Below, in pieces: positions 11,820-22,457 of a stretch of DNA of 64,000 bases. The notes below the pieces were generated by a model, which searched no databases, was not told the DNA's origin, and was given only the letters and a program-made list of their open reading frames with translations. The stretch is from Asterias amurensis (lineage: Eukaryota; Echinodermata; Asteroidea; Forcipulatida; Asteriidae). Within the stretch, counting starts at the first letter, position 1. The number at the start of each line of letters is the position of its first letter. The stretch is taken from contig NC_092669.1 in assembly GCF_032118995.1 (NCBI RefSeq), positions 12,882,335 to 12,946,334 on the forward strand, given 5' to 3'. The position numbers and the translations under genes were made by a program.

Positions 11820-14504
11820 ATGTCGTACGGCGGAGGATCAAAGTGTCCGAAATGTATGAAGAGTGTTTACTCGGCTGAGGAAGCACCCACTCCTGTGCAG
11901 GGACACAAATTCCATAAGCTCTGCTTCAGATGTGGTATGTAACGACCATTCTGATTGGTCCATATCTTGTATGCAAATTATGTCTGTCTCAGGCACCCAC
12001 TCATGTGCAGGGACATAAATTCCATAATCTCTGCTCCAGATGTGGTATGTAACAACCATTCTGATTGGTCCTTAACTGGTATAATAAGCAAATTATGCTT
12101 GTTTCATGTTTTTTTACGGGAGCCTTAGTGGCAAAGTTTACCTTTGGATTGTTTGAACTGCTTGGTTGTTTAAATGTAGATGTATACAAAGAAACTAACA
12201 TGTGAAATTCATCTCAGAAGTTGAGATATTACCGAAAATCCGGACATGTTGATACAATTTAAAATGTCTTGGGTCTATTTCAAAAAGAGTTATAACTTAT
12301 TAGTCCCAGTAGATAGTAAAAAGTTAAGGCTGGCCGTGTCCAAACCCGAGATAGCAGTATATAGTCTTGACTCTAAGTTGTGAAATGAGGAGTTGTTTTA
12401 TTGTTATTTGAATTCAACTTTTCTCGGGGAAAATATTTTAAAGCAAATTGTATCGTTTACTTTCAGAGGCCTGTAACAAGATGTTGGACTCCGTGACTGT
12501 TGCTGAACATGAGTTGAAGCTTTATTGTAAACAGTGCCACGGGAAGTTCTTTGGTCCTAAGGGTTACGGCTTCGGTGGTGGTGCCGGTACTCTCGGCATG
12601 GACTGCGGGGAGAGGCACGGTGGAGTCAGACCCCCAAAGTAAGTTAGTCCATGGTGTGGCAGGAGATTCTGCAAACTAGCTGTGTACAAACTTCTTCTAG
12701 TATAGCGCCCTCTTTTGAACCATCCTCCAAAGCCCATGTTAATTTCCCAGAGGACAGAATTTCAGGCAGACAGATTTCCCTGTGACACAGTGGCATTTAT
12801 TCCCTGCATCTGTAAATTGCCATCCTCAAAAAAAGAAAACGACTGCCACGCACAGTTATTTGTATATATTTTTTTTCACTCGGTTTATTTGTAGTGGCTA
12901 AAGAGTTAAAGAATTGTATGTTGCAATAGTTCATGAGAGTTCCCGTGGCACTTGGACATCCTCTGCATATTTATTATGTGCCTCTATACCACATGATGAA
13001 ATTAAATTATTGTTGTTTAATAAACGCCAATTACTTCGTGGTAGTTCAAATGAATTTAGAGATTCCTCTGTATATGTTTCTCTATACCATACGGTGAAAT
13101 TACTTGTTTAATAAAAACCAAGATACGAACTAAACTTTCTACTCAATTTATTTTCCTTGATACAGTCAGCCCTCTACGGTAGCACAAGCTTACTCTGGTG
13201 CTGACTACCAGACTGGCCCACCACCAGAAGGGTCTGATATCTGCCCCCGATGTGGCAAGGCTGTTTACCAAGCGGAAAAGAGATTGGCTGCCAACCATGT
13301 AAGAGTCCTTCAGACAAAATAATAATGTTAAAAGCCTTTTCGAAACCACGGCTTCTGTTCCAAATTCGGCTCAGGCTAGCTTTGCCCCGCGGTTGTTTTG
13401 CGCGTGCTTTGCGTTCGCGCTCAGGGCCGGCTTCACACGAGAGAACGGAGCCTGAAGCCGGACCAAAAGCCGAAGCCGTGGTTTCGAAAAGGGCAACAAA
13501 GAAACCATCTCTGTCATAAGATTTGGACCACTGTTAATTGATTAACATATCTTCTGTTTTTTGTGGATTGTAGATGGTGTGCGATCACTATTTTAAAAGT
13601 TTTTAAATTTAGTTATTTAAAAACAACTTCACGAGCCTCAAAGTGTGACGTCAGATGTTCAGGCTGCATTTTTTATCTGTACATTAGAATTGCCATCCTC
13701 AAAAAATGTATCTTATTTATTTTTTAAGAGTTCCCTATTTTAAATACTATTTCGAAAAAACAAATCACTATTGAAAAGCGGCAGTGGCAACTTTGATGTA
13801 GAGAAAAATGCATTCAGGCAGGCTAAGTGTGTAAGGCAGCTTGTCAAAATCATATTTCATTTCTTCATCGTAGAGGGCGTATAAATTTATTTGTGAAACT
13901 TTTTGTTGCGTTTTGTTTCTGACAGGCTTGGCACATAAAGTGTTTCTGCTGCGCCTACTGTGGCAAGAGTGTGGACTCGACTAACGTTAGAGATCGGGAG
14001 CATGAAATCTTCTGCCAGGGTAAATCTTTCAAATAAATCAATTTTCACCCATTTTATGTTTGAAACCGTTTCTGAGATCGTTGATTATCTAAGTTAATTA
14101 AAAACAATTTTGCGAGTACAGCTTTATCTGAAATGTATCAGCGAAGCCCACAGTTCTGTAAGGAGATATTGTTTATACTCACTCTAAAAATGGGAGGAAT
14201 TTAAAAGTTAGTCCAAATGATTGTAAGGGACCAATCCATTTTTAGATTTTAAATTTTTTCTAAAGCATTTAAAATTCAAATCTCAAATTTTAATTTTAAA
14301 TCTAAAAATGGATTGTTCCCTTATCACAATCCTTCATTAACCTTTAAATCCCTTCCATTAAAGGCAGTATCGAGAGATACTAGTCTTCTCTAACTAATAA
14401 ATTATTATTTTGGGTTGGTATTTTCAGCTTGCTATGCAAAGGGATTCGGCCCCGTTGGCGTTGGCTACGGACAAGGAGCTGGAACTCTCGGTAGCACCAC
14501 TTAG
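11820..14504 (+). CDS. CSRP: Cysteine and glycine-rich protein, two LIM domains (CSRP/MLP type)
   Basis: Coding exons: 11820-11934, 12467-12638, 13166-13298, 13926-14019, 14428-14504; 196 residues, against ~193 in vertebrate CSRP1-3. The family binds alpha-actinin and zyxin, organises actin and the muscle Z-disc, and also enters the nucleus. LIM1 (residues ~9-62) shows CPKC, HKLC, FRC, EAC and the closing CKQC. LIM2 (~119-175) shows CPRC, HIKC, the FCC and AYC pair, and CQAC. Each LIM is followed by the family glycine-rich tail ([10 protein letters not shown] and [10 protein letters not shown]). The basic KKYGPK motif after LIM1 in vertebrates reads KFFGPK here, so the classical nuclear signal is weakened. 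The start is the first ATG after the acceptor at 11806-11807. Which vertebrate paralog it corresponds to cannot be told; it may represent all three. Confidence 0.95.
11883..12105 (+). repeat. 110 bp tandem duplication of a CSRP exon end and donor
   Basis: The block starting GCACCCACTC at 11883 (inside the first coding exon) recurs at 11993 with few changes. It includes the exon tail, the donor TGTG then GTATGT, and the following intron sequence. The second copy lies in the intron and is preceded by TCTGTCTCAG, a usable acceptor. Confidence 0.92.
12265..12335. repeat. Half copy of the GAGTTAGGAC-type inverted repeat
   Basis: The sequence TCTATTTCAAAAAGAGTTATA resembles the left end of the element at 3348-3500, but no matching right end follows. 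It lies in a CSRP intron. Confidence 0.35.
13333..13493. mobile_element. GC-rich MITE with ~23 bp inverted ends
   Basis: The left end CCTTTTCGAAACCACGGCTT is repeated inverted at the right end (GAAGCCGTGGTTTCGAAAAG). The body is much richer in G+C than the surrounding intron. It starts only ~35 bases after a CSRP splice donor at 13299. Confidence 0.82.
14212..14333. mobile_element. AT-rich palindrome, ~35 bp inverted ends
   Basis: GATTGTAAGGGACCAATCCA and the following TTTTTAGATTT are matched inverted near 14300-14333. It lies in the last CSRP intron. Confidence 0.7.
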
Positions 14505-15652
14505 AAACCTCACCCTGACTGCATACAGCCGGAAGGAAAACAGAAGCTGGCATGGTGCCCGACTAACTTTGCGTGACGTCACTGCATTACGTAGAGGGCG
14601 CTATATGAGATGATTTTCAAATGACTATATTCATAAGATGATTTTTCAAATGAATATTAATTTTATGGGCGTGTTGGTTGAAGTCTGTAAGAGTAATTTA
14701 CCATCTAGAACCGGCTGTAAAGGATGGTTGGGAAAAAACGCGTCTATAATTTTAGATTTTAGTTTAGTTTATTGGAATAAATCAGAGGTTTCACTTGTAA
14801 AGTTTTTCAAACTTCACATACCTCTGTAAAGTTCTTGGACACATTTTTTTTTAAATGATACTTTTTTTCTGAAACACTCAGAATCAAATTCCTATTTCAC
14901 GTTATTAAATAGTTTGCAAACTCAGCTATGTTTCTTTCATGTTATAGAGTGCAAGAATAATAAAGGATTATTTTGTCCTGGAAAATAATATCCTACAGAA
15001 ATGCTTTTCATTTATTTAAAACTGCATGTGCTGATGGTGAGAAAAGCTTGCTAACAATATTATTCGCTGTAACATCAAGTTAGGCCTATTTGTGAGCTTT
15101 GATTTGTTATATTTCAATATAATTATTAAAATATAAAATGTTTTTGAAAATGGTAACACCACACGTGCCTTTTGTAATAAGTAACTGTAAAAACATATTT
15201 ATATGCATAGATTGGGTGGAAATCACCCTTTAGTAAGATAGATCACCCCAAAGATATATAGACTGATGTAGTCTTAGGAATGGTCGACTGTGTATAAAGG
15301 GGGTAAAAGCAAATTAGTTCAGTCGTTTGGAAAGCGAAAAAATAGCATAGTTCAAAACGCTTTGAATTTTATAATTTGCTATATCAGGTCTAATAAACAA
15401 AATGCTGAATTAACCTTTGGCTGTCTTGGTCCTTATTTGTAACTGTATAAAGTGAGTACTCTTTATATATATTTTGAAACAGGGATCAGACTATTTCATT
15501 TTCAGCTGGGTTTTTTTACGAGAGTTGGTGTGATGAAAAAGTTCGCTGAACTTATACTGAACCAGACTTTCGTGCTGTACGTGGTCTACAAAAGTGTCTC
15601 AAGATAACATCAAGTTATGATAATACCAACAGAAGTATAATGTTCAAATACA

Positions 15653-15707
15653 CATTAAGTGAAACATACATTTGCAGTAATAATTGGAATGTATGTTTCA
15701 CTTGATG
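15653..15707. repeat. Short hairpin, 20 bp arms
   Basis: CATTAAGTGAAACATACATT pairs with AATGTATGTTTCACTTGATG (one mismatch) across a ~15 base loop. It is probably a small mobile-element remnant; a microRNA cannot be argued. Confidence 0.55.
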
Positions 15708-16448
15708 CTATGTCCAGTCCAAAGTATTAAATTAGTGTTTGCTTTGTCTAATCTGGGAACACAAGATATTTCTTTTAGTTTTATTAACATGCTCAACCTA
15801 TGTCTTTAGAGTTACATTATAGTTTTTGAGAAAGAGGAAACTTCTCACTCAAGATTAAGCCTTTCTACCTGAAAGCACAAAAAGGAATTTTAAGTGACAG
15901 ACTATGTATGATAAACCTGATTACCATTAACCTAATTTCCAAAGTTAAACAATAATTGTGTGTGAATAATAAGTATTATGTTTATCCTGGGTGGCTGGAG
16001 GTTCTGTGCCCCCCCCCCCCCAATGGCGCCCTCTTTTGAATCATTCTTCTCAGGCCCTCGTTAATATCCCATGAGTGACAGAATGTCTGGGGATAGATTT
16101 CCCGGGGGTGGGTGTAATTAAGTATTGTGTGACGAGTTGTCATGATATTGAGCAAGCCTGATAAGTCAATTTGGCTATAAAGTTTGTCATTTTGCTCGAC
16201 AAGTGGAGTGCAGTTATAACAAAGTGGCAGCAATAAGGTTAAAGGAAATAAACATAATTTCTGGGAGTAGTATTTTGTATAAAATAATGAGGTTGAATAA
16301 TAATCACTTTCGATAGAGGGCGGTTAGGTCAATGAAGCACTAAGAGGGTTTTCAATTACAGGCAGGGCGAAGTTCTTTGGTGACCATTTATTGCTGGTCG
16401 TACATTGGAAGAGTGTTTTCATCTGACTTTTGATTCTTTAGGGGGCCA

Positions 16449-16851
16449 CTTTGTGCTTCATGGCTCCCGGGTCTAACATCTCACCAATGTTTTCTCTCTG
16501 GGGCGTTGGTTTAATACGCATTGTATTATTTGTTTTTAAATGTCTCCGAAAGTTGGCAAAGGGGTGTTTTGAGTACGTAGTTGAAGTCATGGTGGGCAAG
16601 TATTTTGCCGAAATCGGACGTGAAGTAAACGTTTTAATATATTTATTCTTTGGGTAAGGGTTAAAACACATTGGTTGACCTCGATTATTTTAAAAACGTT
16701 TACTTCACGTCATATTTTTGCAAATTATTTGCCCACCATGACTTCAAGTACGTATCGAAAATACCCCCTTGCCACATTTCGTTGCTTGTCAACAAATTAT
16801 TTACAACTGTTGCTGGTAAAAGATACTTCCAGCCCCGGGAGCCATGATGCA
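16449..16851. repeat. Large imperfect palindrome (~400 bp fold-back)
   Basis: The left arm (~16449-16640) and right arm (~16690-16851) are inverted copies around a ~50 bp centre. GTGCTTCATGGCTCCCGGG on the left is answered by CCCCGGGAGCCATGATGCA on the right. AAACGTTTACTTCACGTC flanks the centre. The arms are diverged, so it is old. Confidence 0.8.
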
Positions 16852-17321
16852 CTAAATGGCTCTCTAAACAAGCTAAAGTCAGGTGAAAAATATTCAAGTA
16901 AGGCTTACCGCCTATTCGTTTCAGCAAATCCCTTAAATTTTTGACCGCACCTCATCAAAAAGGTTTGATAAGATAAAAACATTTTTCAAACTGTGATACC
17001 GTCCGAAATTAAAATTTAGTATAGACATCTGACATTACATTTCAAGACCCGTAACCTACTGTACCATCCTTGAACCTACGTCAGGATCTTTATGTCTGCG
17101 GGGCACACACTGTTAAGTATACATAGCGCCCTCTGTTGATGATGGAGCTCAATGCATTAAAAAGCAGTGTTAACATTAATTAAGTGGCGATAAAGAAACA
17201 CTACAACATGGAAAGAGAAACGCACCGTGTAACGTATGGGCTCCCCTTCCCCTAAACTGTGGACTTTGATCCTGATAAGAAAATAGCAAATACAACGAAG
17301 TAACTATCTATATATAGCGAC

Positions 17322-17425
17322 TTGCGGTAACACCATGTCATGACTATTGTCTGAAATTTGATGAGTTGGGGTGGTTCTGAAAATAACCATTGGTTTCAAC
17401 TCGACGTTTCGATCAGTATGTAACT
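17322..17425 (+). repeat. Interspersed ~100 bp repeat, copy 1 of 3
   Basis: The shared sequence includes GCGGTAACACCATGTCATGA, GAGTTGGGGTGGTTCTGAAAA and CGACGTTTCGATCAG. Other copies are 42430-42515 (+) and 63235-63355 (-). This one ends 54 bases before the SLC16-like start codon. The family was not identified. Confidence 0.7.
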
Positions 17426-17478
17426 ATCATTTTGTGAATAACCATCAGTACAATCATCAGAGACAGGAAGTTTGTATA

Positions 17479-20225
17479 ATGGCAATAGTTGGAAACAGAA
17501 GAGGCTGGATTGCTGTTGCTTGTTTGAATGTAACTTGGATGTTATGGACGGGAACTATTAAAGGTCATGGATTGATGATACCTAGTCTTATGGAGCAATT
17601 TACAGCTAAGACTTGGCTGATAGGGTGGATGATAGCTATTGTTATTGCAGTTATTAATATTTCAGGTAATTTATCTTCAGTGAAAATATCTTTTTCTTTT
17701 CTGTTTGGGAATCACTCTTCATGGTTCTTGTTATTATTTTCTTTCATTACTCACAGCCACTGGACACTATTGGTACTACGACTTAAAATAATTACTTGGT
17801 ATTGAGCAATGGTGAGCTGTTGATAATAAAACAGTGTGATAAATAACGGCTCCCTTTGAAGTAACGTAGTTTTTAAGAAAAAGGTAATTTCGCGTTTTTT
17901 AAATGGTAATTTCTTTACCCAAAATAATAAAATACTTCCAGACCTGAAGCCTTTTATTTTGCATCTAGAAGCAGACACTTGTGCAACAAGGTAGTTTTTC
18001 TTTCATTATTCTTTTGCATCTTGTCATCTTAACCCTAGTCCCTGCACCGCCCGAGTTGGCTGAAAACCAATTTTTCAAGATTCTTGCAGTAAATTACTGG
18101 AATCGTAGTTCAAATTTTAAAAGATAGCCATGGCTTAGTATTTATGCACAATTTTTTACCCTTTCGGTAATATTTGTGTAAAAGTACAAGTTCTCATGGA
18201 AACAATAAATGCCTCTCGTTAAACGGCTATGGTAATTTTTATGGCGAATATTTTTTTGTAAGGATAAAATGGACACAATAGCTTTTCAAGGCTTTTGTCT
18301 GGCTCAATGCTCATACTGATTAAATGTGAAGGCATTAGTTTTCGACTATATCATCATGAATTATTAATAAATACAGTTTCCTTTGTGTTTACTAGTGAGC
18401 CTTTTGTTGGGTAAGAGCTAAAATAATATTTCATCATCATTAGCTTCGACAAGTCAACTATGAAGGGAGAATTAATAATGATCTATAAAAAACTAGATGG
18501 GTTAACAATAATGGGTAGACCTACTATTGACTATCAAGTTTTCTGTTGATGTTCCTTTTTTTCTACAAACACAAGCTAGCGAGGTTTCCTCCTACCGCAT
18601 ACAGTATATCGCTAGGCGGCTGGAAGGTCCAGTGGCTAAATGGTTAAAATCACTAATGAATAAACCAATATTATGCAAGTCTTAGAACACACCTCTTACG
18701 TGGAATGATTGGTGCACTTGTAGTGCTCGCAATTTATGGTCCCGAGTTACTGTTTGGTTCTGTGTTTTACAACCTGATAGGACCGTTAGCTGCACCGTTG
18801 GGGGCGACATTTGGTGTTAGAGCTGTTGTCATGGTGAGCGGTATGATGGTTGGAGGTTCTTTGATTGTGGCTTCATTTGGTTCAACCGTAGCTCAACTCA
18901 TAATGACACTGGCGATTGGATATGGTAAATCGAAAAAAAGTTTGACAAATCTCTCTTTTTTCTTCTTCTTATGAACTCAGAGGACCAAGAAGTTTTTTTA
19001 AAATGCCCCCCCCCCAAAAAAAAAAAAAAATCGAGAACAGTTTGAAAAATCGAGATACAGTCTTTTCATCAAGGCAATTATATGACAACTTCATTCAAAC
19101 ATTATAATTACTCTAACTTGTAAAATGTTCCTTTTGCTTTAAAGGGCCAGGAATGAGCTTCGCAAATATTCTGACAAAAGTTGAAATAGCACGTCGTTTC
19201 GAGCATAACTACGCAACAGCTAATGGAATCGCACAAACAGGAAACCCACTTGGACTGATCTTAGTCGCTCCTTTAATCAAACTATGTCTTGATACATACG
19301 GATGGAGGGGTGCATTTCTTGTGTTAGGAGGACTGAACCTGAATCTTGTCGTATGTGGCGCCCTTTTAGGTAAACCATCAATTGAGACGAATCGAGAATC
19401 TTTCAAGTCTGTTCCTTCTTGCGAGGAGGGCACCACCACGAAGAGTAGTACTTTAAGAAACGCTTTGGTGATTCTAAAAAGTCGATTCGGCATCTCTGTT
19501 TGTCTGCGTCTTACCTTCTGGATCCCAGCTGTTTTGTTTATTTGTAACACTGTAGTGGACGCTTTCTGGAGTATTTACTACGTCAACCACGTGGAAGTTA
19601 AAGGTTTCACCTCAGATGACGCAGTGGTCTTCATCACAGCTGCTGGTGTGGCCAAACTATTCTCAAAAATTGGTTTTGGAATTCTGGTCGATAGAGGGAT
19701 TTTGAAGCTGAGACCAGCACTCGCTATTGTTATAATAGTGCCTATGATTTGTTTGATCATTGATCCATGGATGGACTCCTATTGGCTGTTGCTAATTAAT
19801 GTCGTCATCTTTGCAGCCTTCTCTAGTGCCCTGGCGTCTTTGAACGATGTTTACACGAGGGAGTTAATTGGAAGGGACCTGATTGCTTGTGCATTTAGTT
19901 GGATGGGTTTGGCAATCGGTGTTATAACCTTCTGCAGCGGATTTTTACCAGGTAAATTAATATTTTCATGACGTTTTTTATCTATGCCATAATGCTCTTC
20001 ATAACAACGCAGCGAGCTGAGGCAAGCTAGAAACAAGTGTAGTTTTGAGGTAGTTGATCCAATATTCTGGCTGTAAACTTAATAAGTATTTCTCTTTCAC
20101 ATTTAGGTTGGATACTCGAGCAGACTGGGAGCTATGACTTAGCATTCGTCGTCACAGGATGTCTTTATATTCCACCGTTGGTGGCACTCTGTATAGAAAG
20201 TTTTCTTCTACAAAGAAACACTTGA
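17479..20225 (+). CDS. SLC16 (monocarboxylate transporter family)-like membrane protein
   Basis: Exons: 17479-17665, 18781-18924, 19145-19951, 20107-20225; 418 residues, all introns phase 1. The protein is a multi-spanning major-facilitator type. Family features: TM1 with a Lys at residue 28 in GTIKGHGL, at the place of the MCT1 Lys38; GPLAAPLGATFGVRAVVMVSG in the TM2-TM3 region; and the TM4-5 block EIARRFEHNYATANGIAQTG. In TM8, where true lactate transporters have Asp and Arg (MCT1 D302, R306), this protein reads AKLFSKIGFG, with Lys at both positions by my alignment. The substrate may therefore not be lactate; I cannot name it. The central loop is short (residues ~188-205). The start is the ATG at 17479 because the membrane span follows at once. 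Intron 1 carries two mobile-element copies. Confidence 0.88.
17756..18028 (-). mobile_element. GTGGACAC-family MITE, truncated
   Basis: It is in reverse orientation and starts CACTGGACACTATTGG. Its core words include ATTACTTGGTATTGAGCAATG and TTGTGCAACAAGG. The far inverted end is missing. It lies in intron 1 of the SLC16-like gene. Confidence 0.75.
18032..18650 (+). repeat. ~620 bp interspersed repeat, copy 1 of 2
   Basis: It is closely similar along its length to 56954-57570. Shared words include CCCTGCACCGCCCGAG, AAAAGATAGCCATGGCTTA, TAATGCCTCTCGTTAAACGG-like and CTAGCGAGGTTTCCTC. No ORF is present. It lies in intron 1 of the SLC16-like gene. Confidence 0.85.
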
Positions 20226-20774
20226 TCTTAGTTGTATGCAATGTGTTTGTCATGCTTTTGGGCTCATATGGAGTTATTCGTGCTGACAAGTTATATTTAC
20301 TCAAACACTTACTAAATTTGGTGAAGTTTGCAGATACTACTATTCCGTCCACGTCGATTCAAGTATAATGCGCCACCTAGAGGTTGCTCTGGGCCAGGCG
20401 AAATTGTTTTTGTAGTATTATTGTTAGTTTTGTATGACATAAAAAACTACAGGATCTCTTTTGGCGAACCTACGTTTTTTTTATGGTGGATATGAAGCGT
20501 TGTCATTAGGAAAGTTAAGATATGAAGAGCGTGTTGTCAATGTCGATGTGAGGCTTGGTTTACTTTTCAAAATGGACAAAAGGTATCACTGGTGTTAACA
20601 CTGTGTCTTTAGTGACGTACTTTTTAATGAAATTGTTTCAACCCTGCAGGATCTTGGCTGTACAACATTGACCGAGTAAAAAGTTTTTCACATTAATTAA
20701 ATGTTCTCGGATTGTCCTTCGTTTTGAAAAGTTCACAATTATAGTTGGGTACATGTAAACCCTTAAAATCGCCC
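20226..20774. other. 3' flank of the SLC16-like gene
   Basis: I see no gene. An open frame at 20159-20368 merely reads the last coding exon in another frame. Confidence 0.5.
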
Positions 20775-21150
20775 TTAAAGGCACTGGACACTATTATTGG
20801 TAATTACTCAAAATAATTGTTAGCTAAAAACGTTCTTGGTAATAAGCAATGGAGAGAGGCTGATAGTATAAAACATTGTGAGAAACGGCTAACTCTGAAG
20901 TAATGTAGTTTCTGAGTTAGTATTTTTCCACTCAATTAATAAAAGACTTAATTAGCTGAAGCCTTTTATGCGTCTGACGAAAGCACACAAAGTAGTGCAC
21001 AGGGTTGTTCCCTTTCATTATTCTCTCGCATCTTCAATGACCAATATTGAGCCCAAATTTTCCCAGGTTTGTTTTTTCATGCAAGTTGGGATACACCAAG
21101 AGAGAAAACTTGTCTTTGATAGTTACCGAAAGGTGTCCAGTGCCTGTAAA
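20775..21150 (-). mobile_element. GTGGACAC-family MITE, near full length
   Basis: It runs from TTAAAGGCACTGGACACTAT to GGTGTCCAGTGCCTGTAA, with imperfect inverted ends and family core words. TTAA sits at the left edge. Confidence 0.85.
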
Positions 21151-21395
21151 TGACCATTAAAGTATTGCAGGGACGTGTCCGTGCGGCTTGCCTTTGGCCG
21201 GGCCACCAGGTTTGTTTTTCTTACAAAGTAGTCTTTTTTAAAGTACACATAAAAAGTTGTAAATATTATAATAATGTGTGGTGCACTTTATCGACCTAAA
21301 TACCTACAAATGAATTACAATGATAAAGGTTGTGTCAAACTCAAGTTTGTTCGTTGTTATTGATGAAAATGATACTGAAAATAATCACGTGAGGA

Positions 21396-21680
21396 TTAAG
21401 TACCTCGCTCGTACAAGTGACAGTTCTCAACAAACATGACGTCATCCACGAGAGCTTCGAATTGAGTGACGTCATTAAGTTGACACGTCATTTTCTTCCC
21501 ATCTTGGATGATATTGAATGATTGACACTTCGCCTCCCTGGTACACTTCGAGCCACATTCAAGGTTTGTACCAATTCTTGTACAGTGAATCTTTCTTGTC
21601 ACCAACGCAGAGCAGGGAACCAGTGTTATCAATATCTCTACATCCAATCCACAACTCGATCTCCTCTGACGTTTTGGCGC
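21396..21680 (-). pseudogene. Decayed tandem relative of the C-type lectin/PAN gene
   Basis: On the minus strand one frame gives ELWIGCRDIDNTGSLLCVGD then YKNW. This matches the mid-lectin part of the neighbour (LQLWIGCKDVNNTRKMRCQG then YPNW). The following part, in a different frame, is a PAN/apple-like module (NLECGSKCTREAKCQSFNI, then MTCQLNDVTQFEA), matching the neighbour's C-terminus. The EPN region and the end of the lectin fold are absent. A deletion with a frame change between the two pieces best explains this. It lies 1 base downstream of the intact gene's stop codon. An alternative is an exon pair of a spliced gene, but no splice sites fit. Confidence 0.7.
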
Positions 21681-22457
21681 CTAAACAGTTAAAGGCTCAT
21701 AATAGAAGCATGTGTCCATAGATGTGACGTCAGTGATGACGTCAGCTTCAAGACGAGTTGCGTCATTGTGCTGGCAAATGATTCCATCAAGCTTCTTCAA
21801 GAGATTGAAGGAGTGGCAGTGGGGCTCGGCCCAGCAGGTCAGACCACACCCAATAGGGTATTTGACGATAAAGCTCTTGATCTGATGGTTGAGCATACAC
21901 AACCCGGGCGCGTGGATGTAAAGAGCCGATGAGGGCACTATTCTAGGTCGGCGTGTAGTGGGCAACTCTACCTTCGTTTCACAGGCCACAAAGAAGAGAC
22001 TGTTACAACTCCTATCTGCAAGCATCCCGGTGTATTCTCCTTTCATCCTTATGCAATCGTCTGCTTCATTCGGCTCGTTTTCATGCCAGTTTGGATAAAC
22101 TGTGTTATCTTGATCACCTTGGCAACGCATCTTTCTTGTATTGTTAACATCCTTACACCCAATCCAAAGTTGTAAATCTCCGAGCGGTACTGCACCTTTA
22201 AGTATCATCCATTTGGTCATCTCGTCCCATAAATAATCGTACTCACTTTCTGTATTTGGGACTATCATATTTACCCCAAGTTGTTCACATGCCTTTACAC
22301 CATCGTCATAATTCATCTTGCTGGACAGTAAAATGTAGCATGAACCATTCCATTCCTTCCAACCAGGTGGACATGCTGACGTCACAGCACTAACAGCAAC
22401 AACAACATACACAAGTGCGGTTTGAAAATACTTCTGCGATGCAGTCGTAGATGCCAT
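21681..22457 (-). CDS. Secreted C-type lectin with C-terminal PAN/apple-like module
   Basis: Single-exon gene of 258 residues. Residues ~1-28 form a signal peptide (LVYVVVAVSAVTSA). A C-type lectin domain spans ~29-164, with CPPGWKEWNGSCY at its start, LQLWIGC, the EPN triplet in HENEPNEADDC and a closing CNSLFFVACE. EPN is the mannose-type Ca-site motif, but the partner WND position reads LAD, so Ca-dependent sugar binding may be altered. Residues ~180-258 contain a Cys-patterned PAN/apple-like module (CGLTCWAEPHCHSFNLL, then ICQHNDATRLEA). A role in extracellular recognition or immunity is inferred from the expanded lectin families of echinoderms. The start is the only ATG that precedes the signal peptide. 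Confidence 0.88.
   Translation of the reverse strand: MASTTASQKYFQTALVYVVVAVSAVTSACPPGWKEWNGSCYILLSSKMNYDDGVKACEQLGVNMIVPNTESEYDYLWDEMTKWMILKGAVPLGDLQLWIGCKDVNNTRKMRCQGDQDNTVYPNWHENEPNEADDCIRMKGEYTGMLADRSCNSLFFVACETKVELPTTRRPRIVPSSALYIHAPGLCMLNHQIKSFIVKYPIGCGLTCWAEPHCHSFNLLKKLDGIICQHNDATRLEADVITDVTSMDTCFYYEPLTV

Larger units (their letters stand above)
14505..17478. other. Intergenic DNA between CSRP and the SLC16-like gene
   Basis: A good polyadenylation signal AATAAA at 15392-15397 could end the CSRP transcript. A 20 bp-armed hairpin lies at 15653-15707, a C-run at 16011-16021, a large palindrome at 16449-16851, and AGAGGGCGC-type words at 14593, 16026 and 17126. No further gene is seen. 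Confidence 0.6.

Noticed and set aside
15653-15707. MicroRNA precursor
   Set aside because: The stem is only 20 bp with a short loop and no lower stem. It looks like a small inverted-repeat remnant.
19209-19550. Minus-strand frame of 113 codons
   Set aside because: It is the shadow of SLC16-like exon 3, which has clear family motifs on the plus strand.
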